This document shows positions 1-8,391 of a stretch of DNA of 64,000 nucleotides, piece by piece (the first letter of the stretch is position 1; each line of letters starts with the position of its first letter). The notes beneath the pieces are model-generated. The model was not told where the DNA came from and did not search any database. It saw nothing but the letters and a program-made list of their open reading frames with translations. The translations under genes were made by a program, and so were the position numbers. The stretch covers positions 2,418,001-2,482,000 of the forward strand of contig NZ_CP013234.1 of assembly GCF_001584185.1 (NCBI RefSeq), given 5' to 3'. Source of the DNA: Collimonas pratensis (GTDB taxonomy: Bacteria > Pseudomonadota > Gammaproteobacteria > Burkholderiales > Burkholderiaceae_D).

Positions 1-114
1 AAACAGCGATTATCATATTGGGTTGATTATAGTGATGTCGCAAAAAAGGCGTTGGGTTTCGCCGTTTTTGCGCCGCTTGAAATAATAGATGCAATAAATT
101 CGGAGCGACCGGTC

Positions 115-1095
115 TTGTTTAAAAAACTATTGTTGTGGGTGATCTTGTTGGGCGGGGCGGCTACCGGCGGCGTAGCTTACTGGGCGCAGCAGCCGGTATT
201 CGACGCCGGGCCGGTGCGGCCATTCACCATCCAGCCCGGTAGCACGCTGGCCAGTTCGGTAGAGCAGATAGACCAGGCCGGCGTCGGCGTCAATCCGCAA
301 TTGCTGGAGTTGCTGGCGCGGGTTACCGGCAAGGGCGGCAAGCTGAAGGCCGGCAGCTATGAGCTGAAACCCGGCGCCACGCCGCTGCGCCTGCTGACGC
401 AGCTGGTGCGCGGCGAGTTTGCGCAAGAATCGCTGACCGTGATCGAAGGCTGGACCTTCCGCCAGATGCGCCAGGCAGTGGCGGCGCAAGCGGCGCTGAA
501 GCACGATACGGTGGCCTTGTCGGATGCTGAACTGCTGGCAAAAATCAGTCCCAACTACAGCATGCCGGAAGGCTTGTTCTTCCCGGATACCTATCTGTTC
601 GCCAAGGGCTCCAGCGATCTGCAGGTCTATAAGCAGGCGCATGCGTTGCTGCTCAAACGCCTGAACCAGGCTTGGGAAGGGCGCGACGCTACGCTGCCTT
701 ACAAGACGCCTTACGAGGCGCTGATCATGGCCTCCATCGTGGAAAAGGAAACCGGCCGCCGCGCTGACCGCAGCACGATTGCCGGGGTTTTCGTCAACCG
801 TCTGAAGATCGGCATGCTGCTGCAAACCGATCCCACCGTGATCTATGGCATGGGCGAACAGTACCAGGGCATCATCCGCAAGCGCGACCTGACCACCGAC
901 ACGCCCTATAACACCTACACGCGCGCCGGCCTGCCGCCGACCCCGATTGCCCTTCCAGGCGCAGAGTCGATCGCGGCAGCGCTGCATCCGGCGCAAACCG
1001 ACGCCCTGTACTTCGTCGCCCGCGGCGATGGCAGCAGCCATTTTTCCAATAATCTTGGCGAGCACAACCAGGCGGTCAATCAGTATCAGCGCTAG
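115..1095 (+). CDS. mltG: Endolytic murein transglycosylase MltG (YceG family)
   Basis: Inner-membrane lytic transglycosylase that cuts nascent glycan strands and so helps set their length. One N-terminal membrane segment (about residues 5-22) is followed by a LysM-like region and the YceG catalytic domain. The signature SIVEKETGR lies near residues 207-215 and holds the catalytic glutamate; the [13 protein letters not shown] block follows. I chose the TTG at 115 because it gives the family-typical start MFKKLLLW and has GGAG nine bases upstream; the frame is open back to an ATG at 52, which would add 21 atypical residues. Length of 326 aa is normal. It heads the usual mltG-tmk-holB-pilZ series. 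Confidence 0.93.
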   Translation: MFKKLLLWVILLGGAATGGVAYWAQQPVFDAGPVRPFTIQPGSTLASSVEQIDQAGVGVNPQLLELLARVTGKGGKLKAGSYELKPGATPLRLLTQLVRGEFAQESLTVIEGWTFRQMRQAVAAQAALKHDTVALSDAELLAKISPNYSMPEGLFFPDTYLFAKGSSDLQVYKQAHALLLKRLNQAWEGRDATLPYKTPYEALIMASIVEKETGRRADRSTIAGVFVNRLKIGMLLQTDPTVIYGMGEQYQGIIRKRDLTTDTPYNTYTRAGLPPTPIALPGAESIAAALHPAQTDALYFVARGDGSSHFSNNLGEHNQAVNQYQR

Positions 1096-1163
1096 ATTTC
1101 CCGGCAATCGGCGATAATGGCAGCAACAGCAGCGTAATACCGTTTCATAAGCAGGTTAAAACA

Positions 1164-1793
1164 ATGGCATCAGGAAAATTCATCACTTTTGAAGGCATAG
1201 ACGGCGCCGGCAAGTCGACGCACATCGGCTTTGTCGCCGACTTGCTGCGCAGCCGCGGCCTGACCGTCGTCACCACCCGCGAACCGGGCGGCACCGCGCT
1301 GGGAGAAGCGCTGCGCGAAGTGCTGCTGCATCAGAAAATGCACTTGGAAACCGAAGCCATGCTGATGTTCGCGGCGCGCCGCGAGCACCTGGCGCAAGTC
1401 ATCGAACCTGCGCTGGCGCGTGGCGACTGGGTCATTTCCGACCGCTTCAGCGACGCCACCTTCGCCTACCAGGGCGGCGGCCGGCAACTGCCGCTGGCCA
1501 AGCTGGAAGCGCTGGAGCAATGGGTGCATCCGCATCTGCAGCCAGACCTGACCTTGCTGTTCGACGTGCCGCTGGAAGTGGCGCGCGACCGTCTCGACGC
1601 CACCCGCACGCTGGACAAGTTTGAACAGGAAAAGTCGGACTTCTTTGCCGCCACCCGCGCCGAGTACCTGCGCCGCGCCGCCCAGTTTCCGGAACGCTTC
1701 CAGATCATCGACGCCACCCGCACCATTGCCGAGGTCCAGCAGACGCTGACCGGCATCATCGCAACATTATGTGTAGAACAGGCCAAGCCTTGA
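1164..1793 (+). CDS. tmk: Thymidylate kinase
   Basis: Cytosolic dTMP kinase: ATP + dTMP gives dTDP, an essential step in dTTP supply. The P-loop GIDGAGKST is at residues 11-19, the substrate-binding [15 protein letters not shown] block near 93-107, and an arginine-containing LID segment follows around residue 145. At 209 aa it has family length. The ATG at 1164 has AGG a few bases upstream. It follows mltG by 68 bases and is followed by holB after 22 bases, so it is probably part of the same transcription unit. Confidence 0.97.
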   Translation: MASGKFITFEGIDGAGKSTHIGFVADLLRSRGLTVVTTREPGGTALGEALREVLLHQKMHLETEAMLMFAARREHLAQVIEPALARGDWVISDRFSDATFAYQGGGRQLPLAKLEALEQWVHPHLQPDLTLLFDVPLEVARDRLDATRTLDKFEQEKSDFFAATRAEYLRRAAQFPERFQIIDATRTIAEVQQTLTGIIATLCVEQAKP

Positions 1794-1815
1794 AGCAGAC
1801 TGATAAGGTACATGC

Positions 1816-2859
1816 ATGAGTAATACCTTGTTCCCCTGGCAGGGCGACGTCTGGCAGCAGCTGCAGCAGATGCGCGCGCGGCTGCCGCACGCGATCCTGT
1901 TCCATGGCGCCGAAGGCATAGGCAAAACCGTTTTTGCGGAACAGTTCGCGCAATCCCTGCTCTGCGAAACGCCGCAGCCGGATGGCCATGCCTGCGGCAC
2001 ATGCGGCTCTTGCGGCTGGTTCGTGCAGTACAACCACCCTGATTACCGCCGCGTGCGGCCGGAAATCCTGGACGGCGACGAGGCCGGCGAAGGCGATGGC
2101 AGCGAAGGCGAGGCGGGCGACGGCAAGAAGAGCGCCAAATCGGCCAAGGCGCCGTCCAAGGAAATCAAGATCGACCAGATCCGCGCCCTGGCCGGCTTCA
2201 TGAACATCTCCACCCACCGCCAGGGCCAGCGCGTGGTGTTGCTGTATCCGGCCGAGGCGCTCAACACCGCCGCCGCCAATGCCTTGCTGAAGACGCTGGA
2301 GGAGCCGCCGCCGAATACCGTGTTCCTGCTCAGCTCCAACAGCCTCGACCGCCTGCTGCCGACCATCCTGTCGCGTTGCCGTAAATTCGCCATGCCGCTG
2401 CCGTCGCGCGAGCAGGCGCTGACCTGGCTGCGCCAGCAGGAGGTCAAGGATGCCGACGTCTGGCTGGACGAGCAGGGTGGCGCACCGCTGACCGCCTACG
2501 CGCAGTCGCAAAGCGAAGGGCGCGAGCTGATCGACGCGTTTTTGCAGCATTTGACCCGGCCCGGCATCGACGGCGCCCTGAAATGTGCCGAGCAGTTGCA
2601 GAAAACCCCGGTGGCCGAGCTGGTGGCCTGGCAACAACGTTGGCTGTACGACCTGTTTTCGCTTAAATTGTGCGGCACAATCCGGTATTATCCCCGGTAT
2701 GAAAAAGCGCTGGCCGGATTGGCCGCGAAAGTCGAGACCGGCGCTTTGCTGCGGGCCTTGAAAAGCAGCAACGAGCGTCGCGCGATCGCCGACCATCCGC
2801 TCTCGGCGCGCCTGTTCATTGAAGAAATGCTGCTGGATTACGCCAGCATGTTTGCTTGA
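1816..2859 (+). CDS. holB: DNA polymerase III subunit delta'
   Basis: Clamp-loader subunit delta' of the replicative polymerase. It has an N-terminal AAA+-like domain with HGAEGIGKT (P-loop-like) and a cysteine cluster (CGTCGSC) of the zinc module near residues 58-64. The conserved NALLKTLEEPP segment around residue 155 and the SRCRKF segment are also present. Between the zinc module and the rest is an acidic, lysine-rich low-complexity insert (about residues 86-118), which is common in beta-proteobacterial HolB. The gene ends just before the PilZ gene and is probably cotranscribed with it. Confidence 0.95.
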   Translation: MSNTLFPWQGDVWQQLQQMRARLPHAILFHGAEGIGKTVFAEQFAQSLLCETPQPDGHACGTCGSCGWFVQYNHPDYRRVRPEILDGDEAGEGDGSEGEAGDGKKSAKSAKAPSKEIKIDQIRALAGFMNISTHRQGQRVVLLYPAEALNTAAANALLKTLEEPPPNTVFLLSSNSLDRLLPTILSRCRKFAMPLPSREQALTWLRQQEVKDADVWLDEQGGAPLTAYAQSQSEGRELIDAFLQHLTRPGIDGALKCAEQLQKTPVAELVAWQQRWLYDLFSLKLCGTIRYYPRYEKALAGLAAKVETGALLRALKSSNERRAIADHPLSARLFIEEMLLDYASMFA

Positions 2860-2879
2860 ATTTTGCTTATAGGACGATG

Positions 2880-3260
2880 ATGGCAGAGAACACCACAATC
2901 CCGGCCGAGCCGGTCAAACTATCCAGGCCGTCGGTATTGTCGCTGGTGATCAAGGAAAAATCGGCGCTATACGCTGCCTACATGCCATTCCTGGTCAATG
3001 GCGGCATCTTTGTGCCCACCAACAAGACCTATCACCTGGGCGATGAAATCTACCTGATCCTGAGCCTGATGGACGACGGCACCAAGTATCCGATCGCCGC
3101 CAAGGTGGCGTGGATCACGCCGAAGAACGCCAATAACAACAAGGCGCAGGGCGTCGGCGTGCATTTTCCGGACGACGACAGCGGCCAGCGGCTGCGCAAG
3201 CGGATCGAGGAAGTGCTCGGTTCGGCGCTGGGTTCGGCGCGTCCGACCCATACTTACTAA
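2880..3260 (+). CDS. PilZ domain protein (type IV pilus assembly type)
   Basis: Small cytosolic protein of the PilZ family, 126 aa. The body resembles PilZ itself, the pilus-biogenesis protein: FLVNGGIFVPTNKTYHLGD, a central beta-barrel and GVGVHFPDD near the end. It lacks the N-terminal RxxxR c-di-GMP motif, as PilZ proper does, so it is probably not a c-di-GMP sensor. Of two adjacent ATGs (2877, 2880), the second has AGGA at a suitable distance. The position directly after holB is the standard arrangement in Burkholderiales and Pseudomonas. Confidence 0.9.
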   Translation: MAENTTIPAEPVKLSRPSVLSLVIKEKSALYAAYMPFLVNGGIFVPTNKTYHLGDEIYLILSLMDDGTKYPIAAKVAWITPKNANNNKAQGVGVHFPDDDSGQRLRKRIEEVLGSALGSARPTHTY

Positions 3261-3305
3261 AGGCCGCCGGCGGCAACGATAGATATTCAGCATTAATACA
3301 GCACT

Positions 3306-3827
3306 ATGGATCATATGGACTACAGCTTCAGACTCGCCACGCAGCAGGACTTGCCGGCGATTGTCGCCATCTACAACAGCACCGTCGCCTCGCGTGAAGT
3401 GACGGCCGATACCGAGCCGGTCACGGTGGCTTCGCGCCAGGCTTGGTTCGACCATCACAATCCGGAACGCCGCCCGCTGTGGGTGGTGGAGCAGGAGGGC
3501 GCCGGGGGGCAGAAGTCGCTGCTGGGTTGGCTGTCGTATTCCGATTTCTACGGCCGTCCGGCTTATTCCGGCACTGCCGAGCTGTCTATCTATATTCATG
3601 AAGATGCGCGCGGCAAGGGCATGGGTCGCTATTTGCTGGGGCAAGCCATTGCGCATGCTCCGAGCATCGGCGTGCATACTTTACTGGGTTTCGTCTTTGG
3701 CCATAACCAGCCGAGCCTGAAACTGTTCGATGCCTTCGGTTTCGAGCGCTGGGCCAACATGCCGCGCGTCGCTACCCTGGACGGCATCGAGCGCGATCTG
3801 GTGATCCTGGGCAAGCGCGTCGCCTGA
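3306..3827 (+). CDS. GNAT family N-acetyltransferase (phosphinothricin acetyltransferase-like)
   Basis: Cytosolic acetyl-CoA-dependent N-acetyltransferase of 173 aa. The sequence matches the Pat/MnaT subgroup: an N-terminal IYNSTVASREVTADTEPV block, the acetyl-CoA loop EDARGKGMGRYLL near residues 99-111, and the GFVFGHNQPSLKLFDAFGFE segment. Family members acetylate phosphinothricin, methionine sulfoximine or related amino-acid analogues; the true substrate here is unknown. A second in-frame ATG at 3315 is an equally possible start. In relatives tatD often sits after pilZ, so this gene replaces the usual neighbour. Confidence 0.85.
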   Translation: MDHMDYSFRLATQQDLPAIVAIYNSTVASREVTADTEPVTVASRQAWFDHHNPERRPLWVVEQEGAGGQKSLLGWLSYSDFYGRPAYSGTAELSIYIHEDARGKGMGRYLLGQAIAHAPSIGVHTLLGFVFGHNQPSLKLFDAFGFERWANMPRVATLDGIERDLVILGKRVA

Positions 3828-3861
3828 GCGGCGATTGACGTCCCGTCCGATGTTTTCCCCT

Positions 3862-3887
3862 ACCGGTGCTAAAGTACCGGTTTTCTC
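3862..3887 (+). terminator. Possible terminator after the GNAT gene
   Basis: Two ACCGGT half-sites at 3862-3867 and 3876-3881 can pair around an 8-base loop and are followed by TTTTCTCC. The stem is short, so termination may be weak. Confidence 0.4.
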
Positions 3888-3908
3888 CTATTCTGTTTTG
3901 AGTTACCT

Positions 3909-4493
3909 ATGTCGCGTACCCTGGTTCTAGCCTCCAACAACGCTGGAAAATTAAAAGAATTCGGCCAATTGCTGGCACAGATCGATTTCGATGTGCGTCC
4001 GCAGGGCGAATTCGACGTCCCCGAGGCGGAAGAACCCTACCTGACCTTTGTCGAAAACGCCCTGACCAAGGCCCGCCACGCCTCCCGCTTGACCGGCCTG
4101 CCGGCGCTGGCGGACGATTCCGGGGTCTGCGTCAACGCCCTCGGCGGCGCCCCTGGCGTGCTGTCGGCGCGCTATGCCGGCGAACCGAAGTCCGATGCCG
4201 CAAACAACCGCAAGCTGATCGCCGACCTGGCGTCGCATGCCGACAAATCGGCCTATTATTACTGTGTGCTGGTGTTTGTCCGCCATGCCGACGATCCGCA
4301 GCCGGTGATCGCCGACGGCCGCTGGAACGGCCAGATCATCAGCGAAGCGCGTGGCGCCGGCGGTTTCGGCTACGATCCTTTTTTCCTGATTAGCGAGCAC
4401 AACAAGACTGCCGCCGAGTTTACCGCTGCCGAGAAGAATGCCATCTCGCACCGCGGCCAAGCTCTGCGTGCACTGGTAGAGAAACTGCGATGA
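3909..4493 (+). CDS. rdgB: dITP/XTP pyrophosphatase (RdgB/HAM1 family)
   Basis: House-cleaning nucleotide hydrolase that converts non-canonical purine triphosphates (dITP, XTP) to monophosphates and pyrophosphate. The N-terminal LASNNAGKLKEF motif (residues 7-18) binds the triphosphate. ADDSGVCV near residue 69, the GGFGYDPFF loop near residue 154 and the C-terminal SHRGQAL are all diagnostic. Length of 194 aa is standard. Its TGA overlaps the ATG of hemW (ATGA), a translational-coupling arrangement seen in many beta- and gamma-proteobacteria. Confidence 0.97.
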   Translation: MSRTLVLASNNAGKLKEFGQLLAQIDFDVRPQGEFDVPEAEEPYLTFVENALTKARHASRLTGLPALADDSGVCVNALGGAPGVLSARYAGEPKSDAANNRKLIADLASHADKSAYYYCVLVFVRHADDPQPVIADGRWNGQIISEARGAGGFGYDPFFLISEHNKTAAEFTAAEKNAISHRGQALRALVEKLR

Positions 4494-5745
4494 TCCCGAT
4501 CAAGCCCATCGGCATGCCCGGCCAGGCCAAAAGCGCCCTGGCCGACAAGCCCTCTGCCGCAGCCCAGGCCGCGCTGGCCTATCTGCAGCCGGGCGCGCTC
4601 AGCCTGAGCGCCTTGCCGCCGCTGTCGCTGTACATCCATTTTCCCTGGTGCGTGAAGAAGTGCCCGTATTGCGATTTCAATTCGCACGAAGCCAAGGGCG
4701 GTTTTCCGGAAGAGGAATACCTGGCCGCCTTGCGCGCCGACCTGGAGGCCTCGCTGCCGCTGATCTGGGCCGCAAGATCTATACGATTTTCATCGGCGGC
4801 GGTACGCCCAGCCTGATGTCTGCGGCCGGGCTGGATCGTTTGATGTCGGACGTGCGCTCGCTGCTGCCGTTGGACGGCGCCGCGGAAATTACCATGGAAG
4901 CCAATCCGGGCACCTTTGAAGTCGAGAAGTTCAAGTCCTACCGCAACAGCGGCATCAACCGCCTGTCGATCGGCATCCAGAGCTTCAACGGCCGCCATCT
5001 GCAGGCACTGGGCCGGATCCACGACGACGGCGAAGCGCGCCGCGCGGTCGAGATCGCCCACGCGACTTTCGACAATTTCAATCTCGACCTGATGTATGCG
5101 CTACCGTCGCAGACGCTGGCAGAGGCGCAGCAAGACGTCGCCACCGCCATCGCCTTTGCGCCGCCGCACCTGTCGCTGTACCACCTGACGCTGGAGCCGA
5201 ACACTTACTTCGCCAAGTATCCGCCGGTGATTCCCGACGACGACGCCAGCGCCGAAATGCAAGACATGATCGGCGCCCTTACCAGCACCGCCGGTTACGG
5301 CCATTACGAAGTCTCGGCCTACGCCCAGGCCGGACGCCAGGCGCGCCATAACCTGAACTACTGGCAGTTCGGCGATTATCTCGGCATCGGCGCCGGCGCC
5401 CACAGCAAGCTGTCGTTCCCGCACCGCGTGATCCGCCAGATGCGCTACAAGCAGCCCAAGGCTTATCTGGAACACAGCCGGCTCGGCAATGTGGTGCAGG
5501 AAGAAACCGAAATCGGCCGCGACGACCTCGGCTTTGAGTTCATGCTGAATGCGCTGCGCCTGAATGGCGGCTTCGAGGTCAACCTGTTCAGCGAACGCAC
5601 CGGCCTGGCGCTGAACACGATAGAAAAATCGCTCAACCAGGCCGAAGCCAAGGGTTTGCTCTATCGCGACCACAAGATCATCAAGCCGACCGTGCTGGGG
5701 CAGCGGTTTTTGAATGATTTGCAGCAAATGTTCTTGCTGGATTGA
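4490..5745 (+). pseudogene. hemW: hemW (radical SAM haem chaperone) split by a -1 frameshift
   Basis: HemW is a radical SAM protein that handles haem for delivery to respiratory proteins; it was formerly called oxygen-independent coproporphyrinogen oxidase-like. The first frame from 4490 has YIHFPWC and the cluster motif CVKKCPYC (CxxxCxxC). The rest (YTIFIGGGTPSLM, SIGIQSF, YALPSQT, HNLNYW) is in another frame from about 4770 to 5745. The natural text would be LPLIWGRKIYTIF; one G is missing in the GGG run at 4767-4769. Everything else looks intact, so this is either a very recent mutation or a sequencing error. No slippery heptamer is present. Confidence 0.9.
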
Positions 5746-5800
5746 GCTGTTTTCCTGGGTGGCCCCTAGGGAATTTGCATAAAAAGCCGGGCGGCCCTCG

Positions 5801-5826
5801 TTAAGTTGTTGCAAATTGGGTATAAT
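5801..5826 (+). promoter_or_regulatory. Promoter of tRNA-Ser
   Basis: A perfect -10 hexamer TATAAT is at 5821-5826, 11 bases before the mature 5' end. The -35 is poor; TTAAGT at 5801-5806 has a 14-base spacer. Only the -10 is convincing. Confidence 0.5.
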
Positions 5827-5837
5827 TACGTCCTTCC

Positions 5838-5927
5838 GGAAGTGTGGCCGAGTGGTTGAAGGCACTAGTCTTGAAAACTAGCGACGGTTTATCCCGTTCG
5901 TGAGTTCGAATCTCACCGCTTCCGCCA
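5838..5927 (+). tRNA. tRNA-Ser(UGA)
   Basis: The acceptor stem GGAAGTG (5838-5844) pairs with CGCTTCC (5917-5923), followed by discriminator G and an encoded CCA at 5925-5927. The anticodon stem CTAGT/ACTAG encloses the loop CTTGAAA with anticodon TGA, which reads UCA codons. A long class II variable arm (GACGGTTTATCCCGTTC region) and a T-loop TTCGAAT are present, as expected for serine tRNA. It stands alone between hemW and a terminator. Confidence 0.97.
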
Positions 5928-5934
5928 GATACAT

Positions 5935-5967
5935 GCAAAACGGCCCTTTATGGGCCGTTTTGCTTTT
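5935..5967. terminator. Strong hairpin terminator after tRNA-Ser, possibly bidirectional
   Basis: The arms at 5935-5946 and 5952-5963 form a 12-bp perfect stem around TTTAT, followed by TTTT. On the other strand the stem is preceded by the end of the LysE gene at 6005, so it may serve both directions. Confidence 0.85.
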
Positions 5968-6004
5968 CCGGCAAGTCCGTTCCAAGCAATCGTTCCCGCA
6001 TTGT

Positions 6005-6643
6005 TCAAATACCAGTTCTATGTGCCGTAAATAGCAACCGCAGCCCAAGCGCCGCAATGGCGCCGGCGGCGACGCGGTCGATCTTTGTTTTGGCTTTCAG
6101 GTACAGTTCGCGCGGCCGCTTGCTGGAAAAACACAGGGCGACGACCGTGTACCAGCCGGCTTCCACCGCAAACACCAGTGGCGGGAGGGCGAAATAGCAC
6201 CACAGCGGCGGATGCTGCGGGAGCAGGGCGGCAAAGATGCTGCCATAGGCGACGGCGGTCTTCGGGTTGCTCAACTGCGTACTGAGCCCGACCCAGAAAG
6301 ATCTGCGCAGGTCACCGCCGCCTGCCGCGTGTTCGCTGCTCAGGGCCAGTGGGGCCGCCGCGCCGCGCCAGATTTTCGACGCCAGGTAGAGCAGGTACAG
6401 GCCGCCGGCTATCTTGAGGCCCATGTAAAGCCAGCCCACGGTGGCCAGCAAGGTGTACAGCCCGACCAGGGCAATGCCGCTGAAGAAAACGCCGCCTAAT
6501 CCCATGGCGACAGCCGTGGCCAGGCCGTCGCGGCGCGACAGACCTATCGAATGCCTGGCAACAATTACAAAACTCGGGCCCGGACTCATCGCCCCGATCA
6601 GTAATGCGGCAAGAATGGCTGCGATAGCGGCTAAGGGGCTCAT
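6005..6643 (-). CDS. LysE family amino-acid exporter
   Basis: Inner-membrane exporter of the LysE/RhtB family, 212 aa, with about six hydrophobic segments. The N-terminal block IGAMSPGPSFVIVARHS is the family signature (PGP plus a long first helix). The STQLSNPKTAVAYGSIF segment matches the conserved NPK region in the middle. Substrates in the family are amino acids such as lysine, threonine or homoserine lactone; none can be assigned here. The start at 6643 has GAGGAG upstream; the frame stays open to 6802 but that part is not family-like. It diverges from the PPC gene at 6797. Confidence 0.9.
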   Translation of the reverse strand: MSPLAAIAAILAALLIGAMSPGPSFVIVARHSIGLSRRDGLATAVAMGLGGVFFSGIALVGLYTLLATVGWLYMGLKIAGGLYLLYLASKIWRGAAAPLALSSEHAAGGGDLRRSFWVGLSTQLSNPKTAVAYGSIFAALLPQHPPLWCYFALPPLVFAVEAGWYTVVALCFSSKRPRELYLKAKTKIDRVAAGAIAALGLRLLFTAHRTGI

Positions 6644-6796
6644 TGCGGTATCTCCTCGGGAAGCGGGCGGGAATGCGTGATCGAATGAAATATTACACTT
6701 CCTGCTTGATCTGCGCTGTAACCGCGCTTCTGGCTCCCCGGCCACGCGCCATTCCATGTAATATATTTTCCAAACTTCTCTGGCGTAACGTCCTCC

Positions 6797-7210
6797 ATGC
6801 AAACTCTTCCTCTACGCCTTACCCCTGGACAGGATCTACGCGCCACTCTGGGGGCTGTGCTGGCCGAGCATGGCGTGAGTGCGGCGTTTGTGCTCCAGGG
6901 CATCGGCAGCTTATCTCTTGCGCAGCTACGCTTTGCGGGGGCGAAACAGCCTACCGAACTGCGCTGCGACCTGGAGATACTGACGCTGGCCGGGTCGCTC
7001 TCGGTCGATGGCGCTCATCTCCATATGACGGTGGCCGATGGACAAGGACGGGTGCTGGGTGGGCATGTGGCGGCCGGATGCATCGTGCGCACGACGGCTG
7101 AGCTGCTGCTGGCCTTGTTGCCGGAACATCGCTTTAGCCGTGAAGCGGATGCGTTTTCCGGCTTCCATGAGTTGGCGATAGGGCCGCAATCGCGGCCGGA
7201 TGGCGCTTGA
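6797..7210 (+). CDS. PPC (DUF296) domain protein
   Basis: A 137-aa stand-alone PPC/DUF296 domain. The fold is known from plant AT-hook proteins and from small bacterial proteins. Motifs visible are the N-terminal RLTPGQDLRATL, FVLQGIGSLSLAQLRFA, the central EILTLAGSLS, and the HLHMTVADGQGRVLGGHVAAGC block with histidines that line the trimer interface or metal site in the family. The molecular role of bacterial members is poorly known. It ends two bases from the convergent CorA gene. Confidence 0.85.
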   Translation: MQTLPLRLTPGQDLRATLGAVLAEHGVSAAFVLQGIGSLSLAQLRFAGAKQPTELRCDLEILTLAGSLSVDGAHLHMTVADGQGRVLGGHVAAGCIVRTTAELLLALLPEHRFSREADAFSGFHELAIGPQSRPDGA

Positions 7211-7212
7211 AT

Positions 7213-8229
7213 TTAGTCGTCGTCGCGCTTCCTGAAGGCCAGCCAGCCGGCGACCATGGTGAAAGTGGCGACAATTCCGGCGATGATCCAGAAGCCCTGC
7301 GGGTCTTGTCCTAAAGGAATGCCACCCACATTCATGCCAAGCAAGCCGGCGATGATATTGATGGGCAGCGCCAGCACCGTGACGATAGTCAGCACGAACA
7401 AGCTGCGATTATTGCCCTCGTTGACGCGCGCAGCGATTTCTTCCTGCAGCAGTTTGATGCGTTCCTGCAGCGTGGCGATATCGTGCAGTACCACTGAAAA
7501 CTCTTCGGTGGCGTGGCGCAGTTCCTGGGAGTCGATCTCGGCTACCCAGTTCGGCGGCCGCTGCAGCAGCCGGAACAAGGCTGCTGGTTCCGGGGCGAGC
7601 AGGCGCTGCAGGCGCACCAGCACACGCCGCAGTTCGCCCAGGTTGGCGCGTTTGTGGCTTTGCTTGCCGGCCAGCAGATTGTCTTCGATGCCGTCGACCC
7701 GCCTAATGGCGTCGCGCACGATCTTTGACGGGACATCGGCCTGGTCGCGCAGCAAATGGGTCAACAGTTCGACCGAAGAGCGAATCGGTTCGCCGTTCTT
7801 CACGGCGTTACGGAGGCGGTCGACCGCCTTCAGCGGTTTCCCCCGGGCGCTGACGACCACCTGCTGGTCAACATTCAGCCAGAGCGTGGCGATATCCGCC
7901 GGGTTGAAGGAAAAATCGTGCAACACATCGTTGATGACCGCGATCAGCATATTGTCGACCAGTTCGATGCGGGTCGAGCGCTGGCCTTCGTGCAAGGCCT
8001 GGTAGTACTCATCGCCCAGCTGGGCATGCTTGCGCAGCCATTTTTCGCTGGCGGTATTGGCCAGGTTGAGATGCAGCCAGATGAACTGGCCTTGCTGCTG
8101 GTGGCGCGCAGCCAGCCATTCTTCCGCTTGCTTGGAATCGATTGCCTGTCCTTGCCCATCCTCGCCGAATAGATAGCCGCATACCAGGCCGCTTTGGTCC
8201 GAGCCGTAAGGTAGTGTGACGGTCTGCAT
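7213..8229 (-). CDS. CorA/ZntB family divalent cation transporter
   Basis: Inner-membrane pentameric 2-TM-GxN transporter of 338 aa. A long cytoplasmic N-terminal domain precedes two C-terminal helices: TM1 around residues 277-300 ending in the hallmark GMNVGGIP, and TM2 around 309-330, with a positively charged tail (FRKRDDD). The short N-terminal region (SGLVCGYLF, WLHLNLAN) is closer to ZntB, the Zn2+ transporter, than to CorA Mg2+ channels; the ion is an inference. The start at 8229 is family-consistent (MQTVTLPYGSD). It stands alone. Confidence 0.88.
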   Translation of the reverse strand: MQTVTLPYGSDQSGLVCGYLFGEDGQGQAIDSKQAEEWLAARHQQQGQFIWLHLNLANTASEKWLRKHAQLGDEYYQALHEGQRSTRIELVDNMLIAVINDVLHDFSFNPADIATLWLNVDQQVVVSARGKPLKAVDRLRNAVKNGEPIRSSVELLTHLLRDQADVPSKIVRDAIRRVDGIEDNLLAGKQSHKRANLGELRRVLVRLQRLLAPEPAALFRLLQRPPNWVAEIDSQELRHATEEFSVVLHDIATLQERIKLLQEEIAARVNEGNNRSLFVLTIVTVLALPINIIAGLLGMNVGGIPLGQDPQGFWIIAGIVATFTMVAGWLAFRKRDDD

Positions 8230-8391
8230 TGCTCACTCTCCAAAATTGAACGCACTCGCAGTTTAGCCCAGGTGGGTGATTTGAGTGATCGAGGTAGCTT
8301 TGCCGCAGGGTGCGACAATTAGCCGCATTCTTTTTGAACAGATGCGCTTCTATACTCGGCTGGAATTTTCTCAGCCATTTATAGGATGCAC

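Noticed and set aside
4740-4800. Programmed -1 frameshift in hemW
   Set aside because: No slippery heptamer or downstream stem; other HemW genes are not frameshifted as far as I know.
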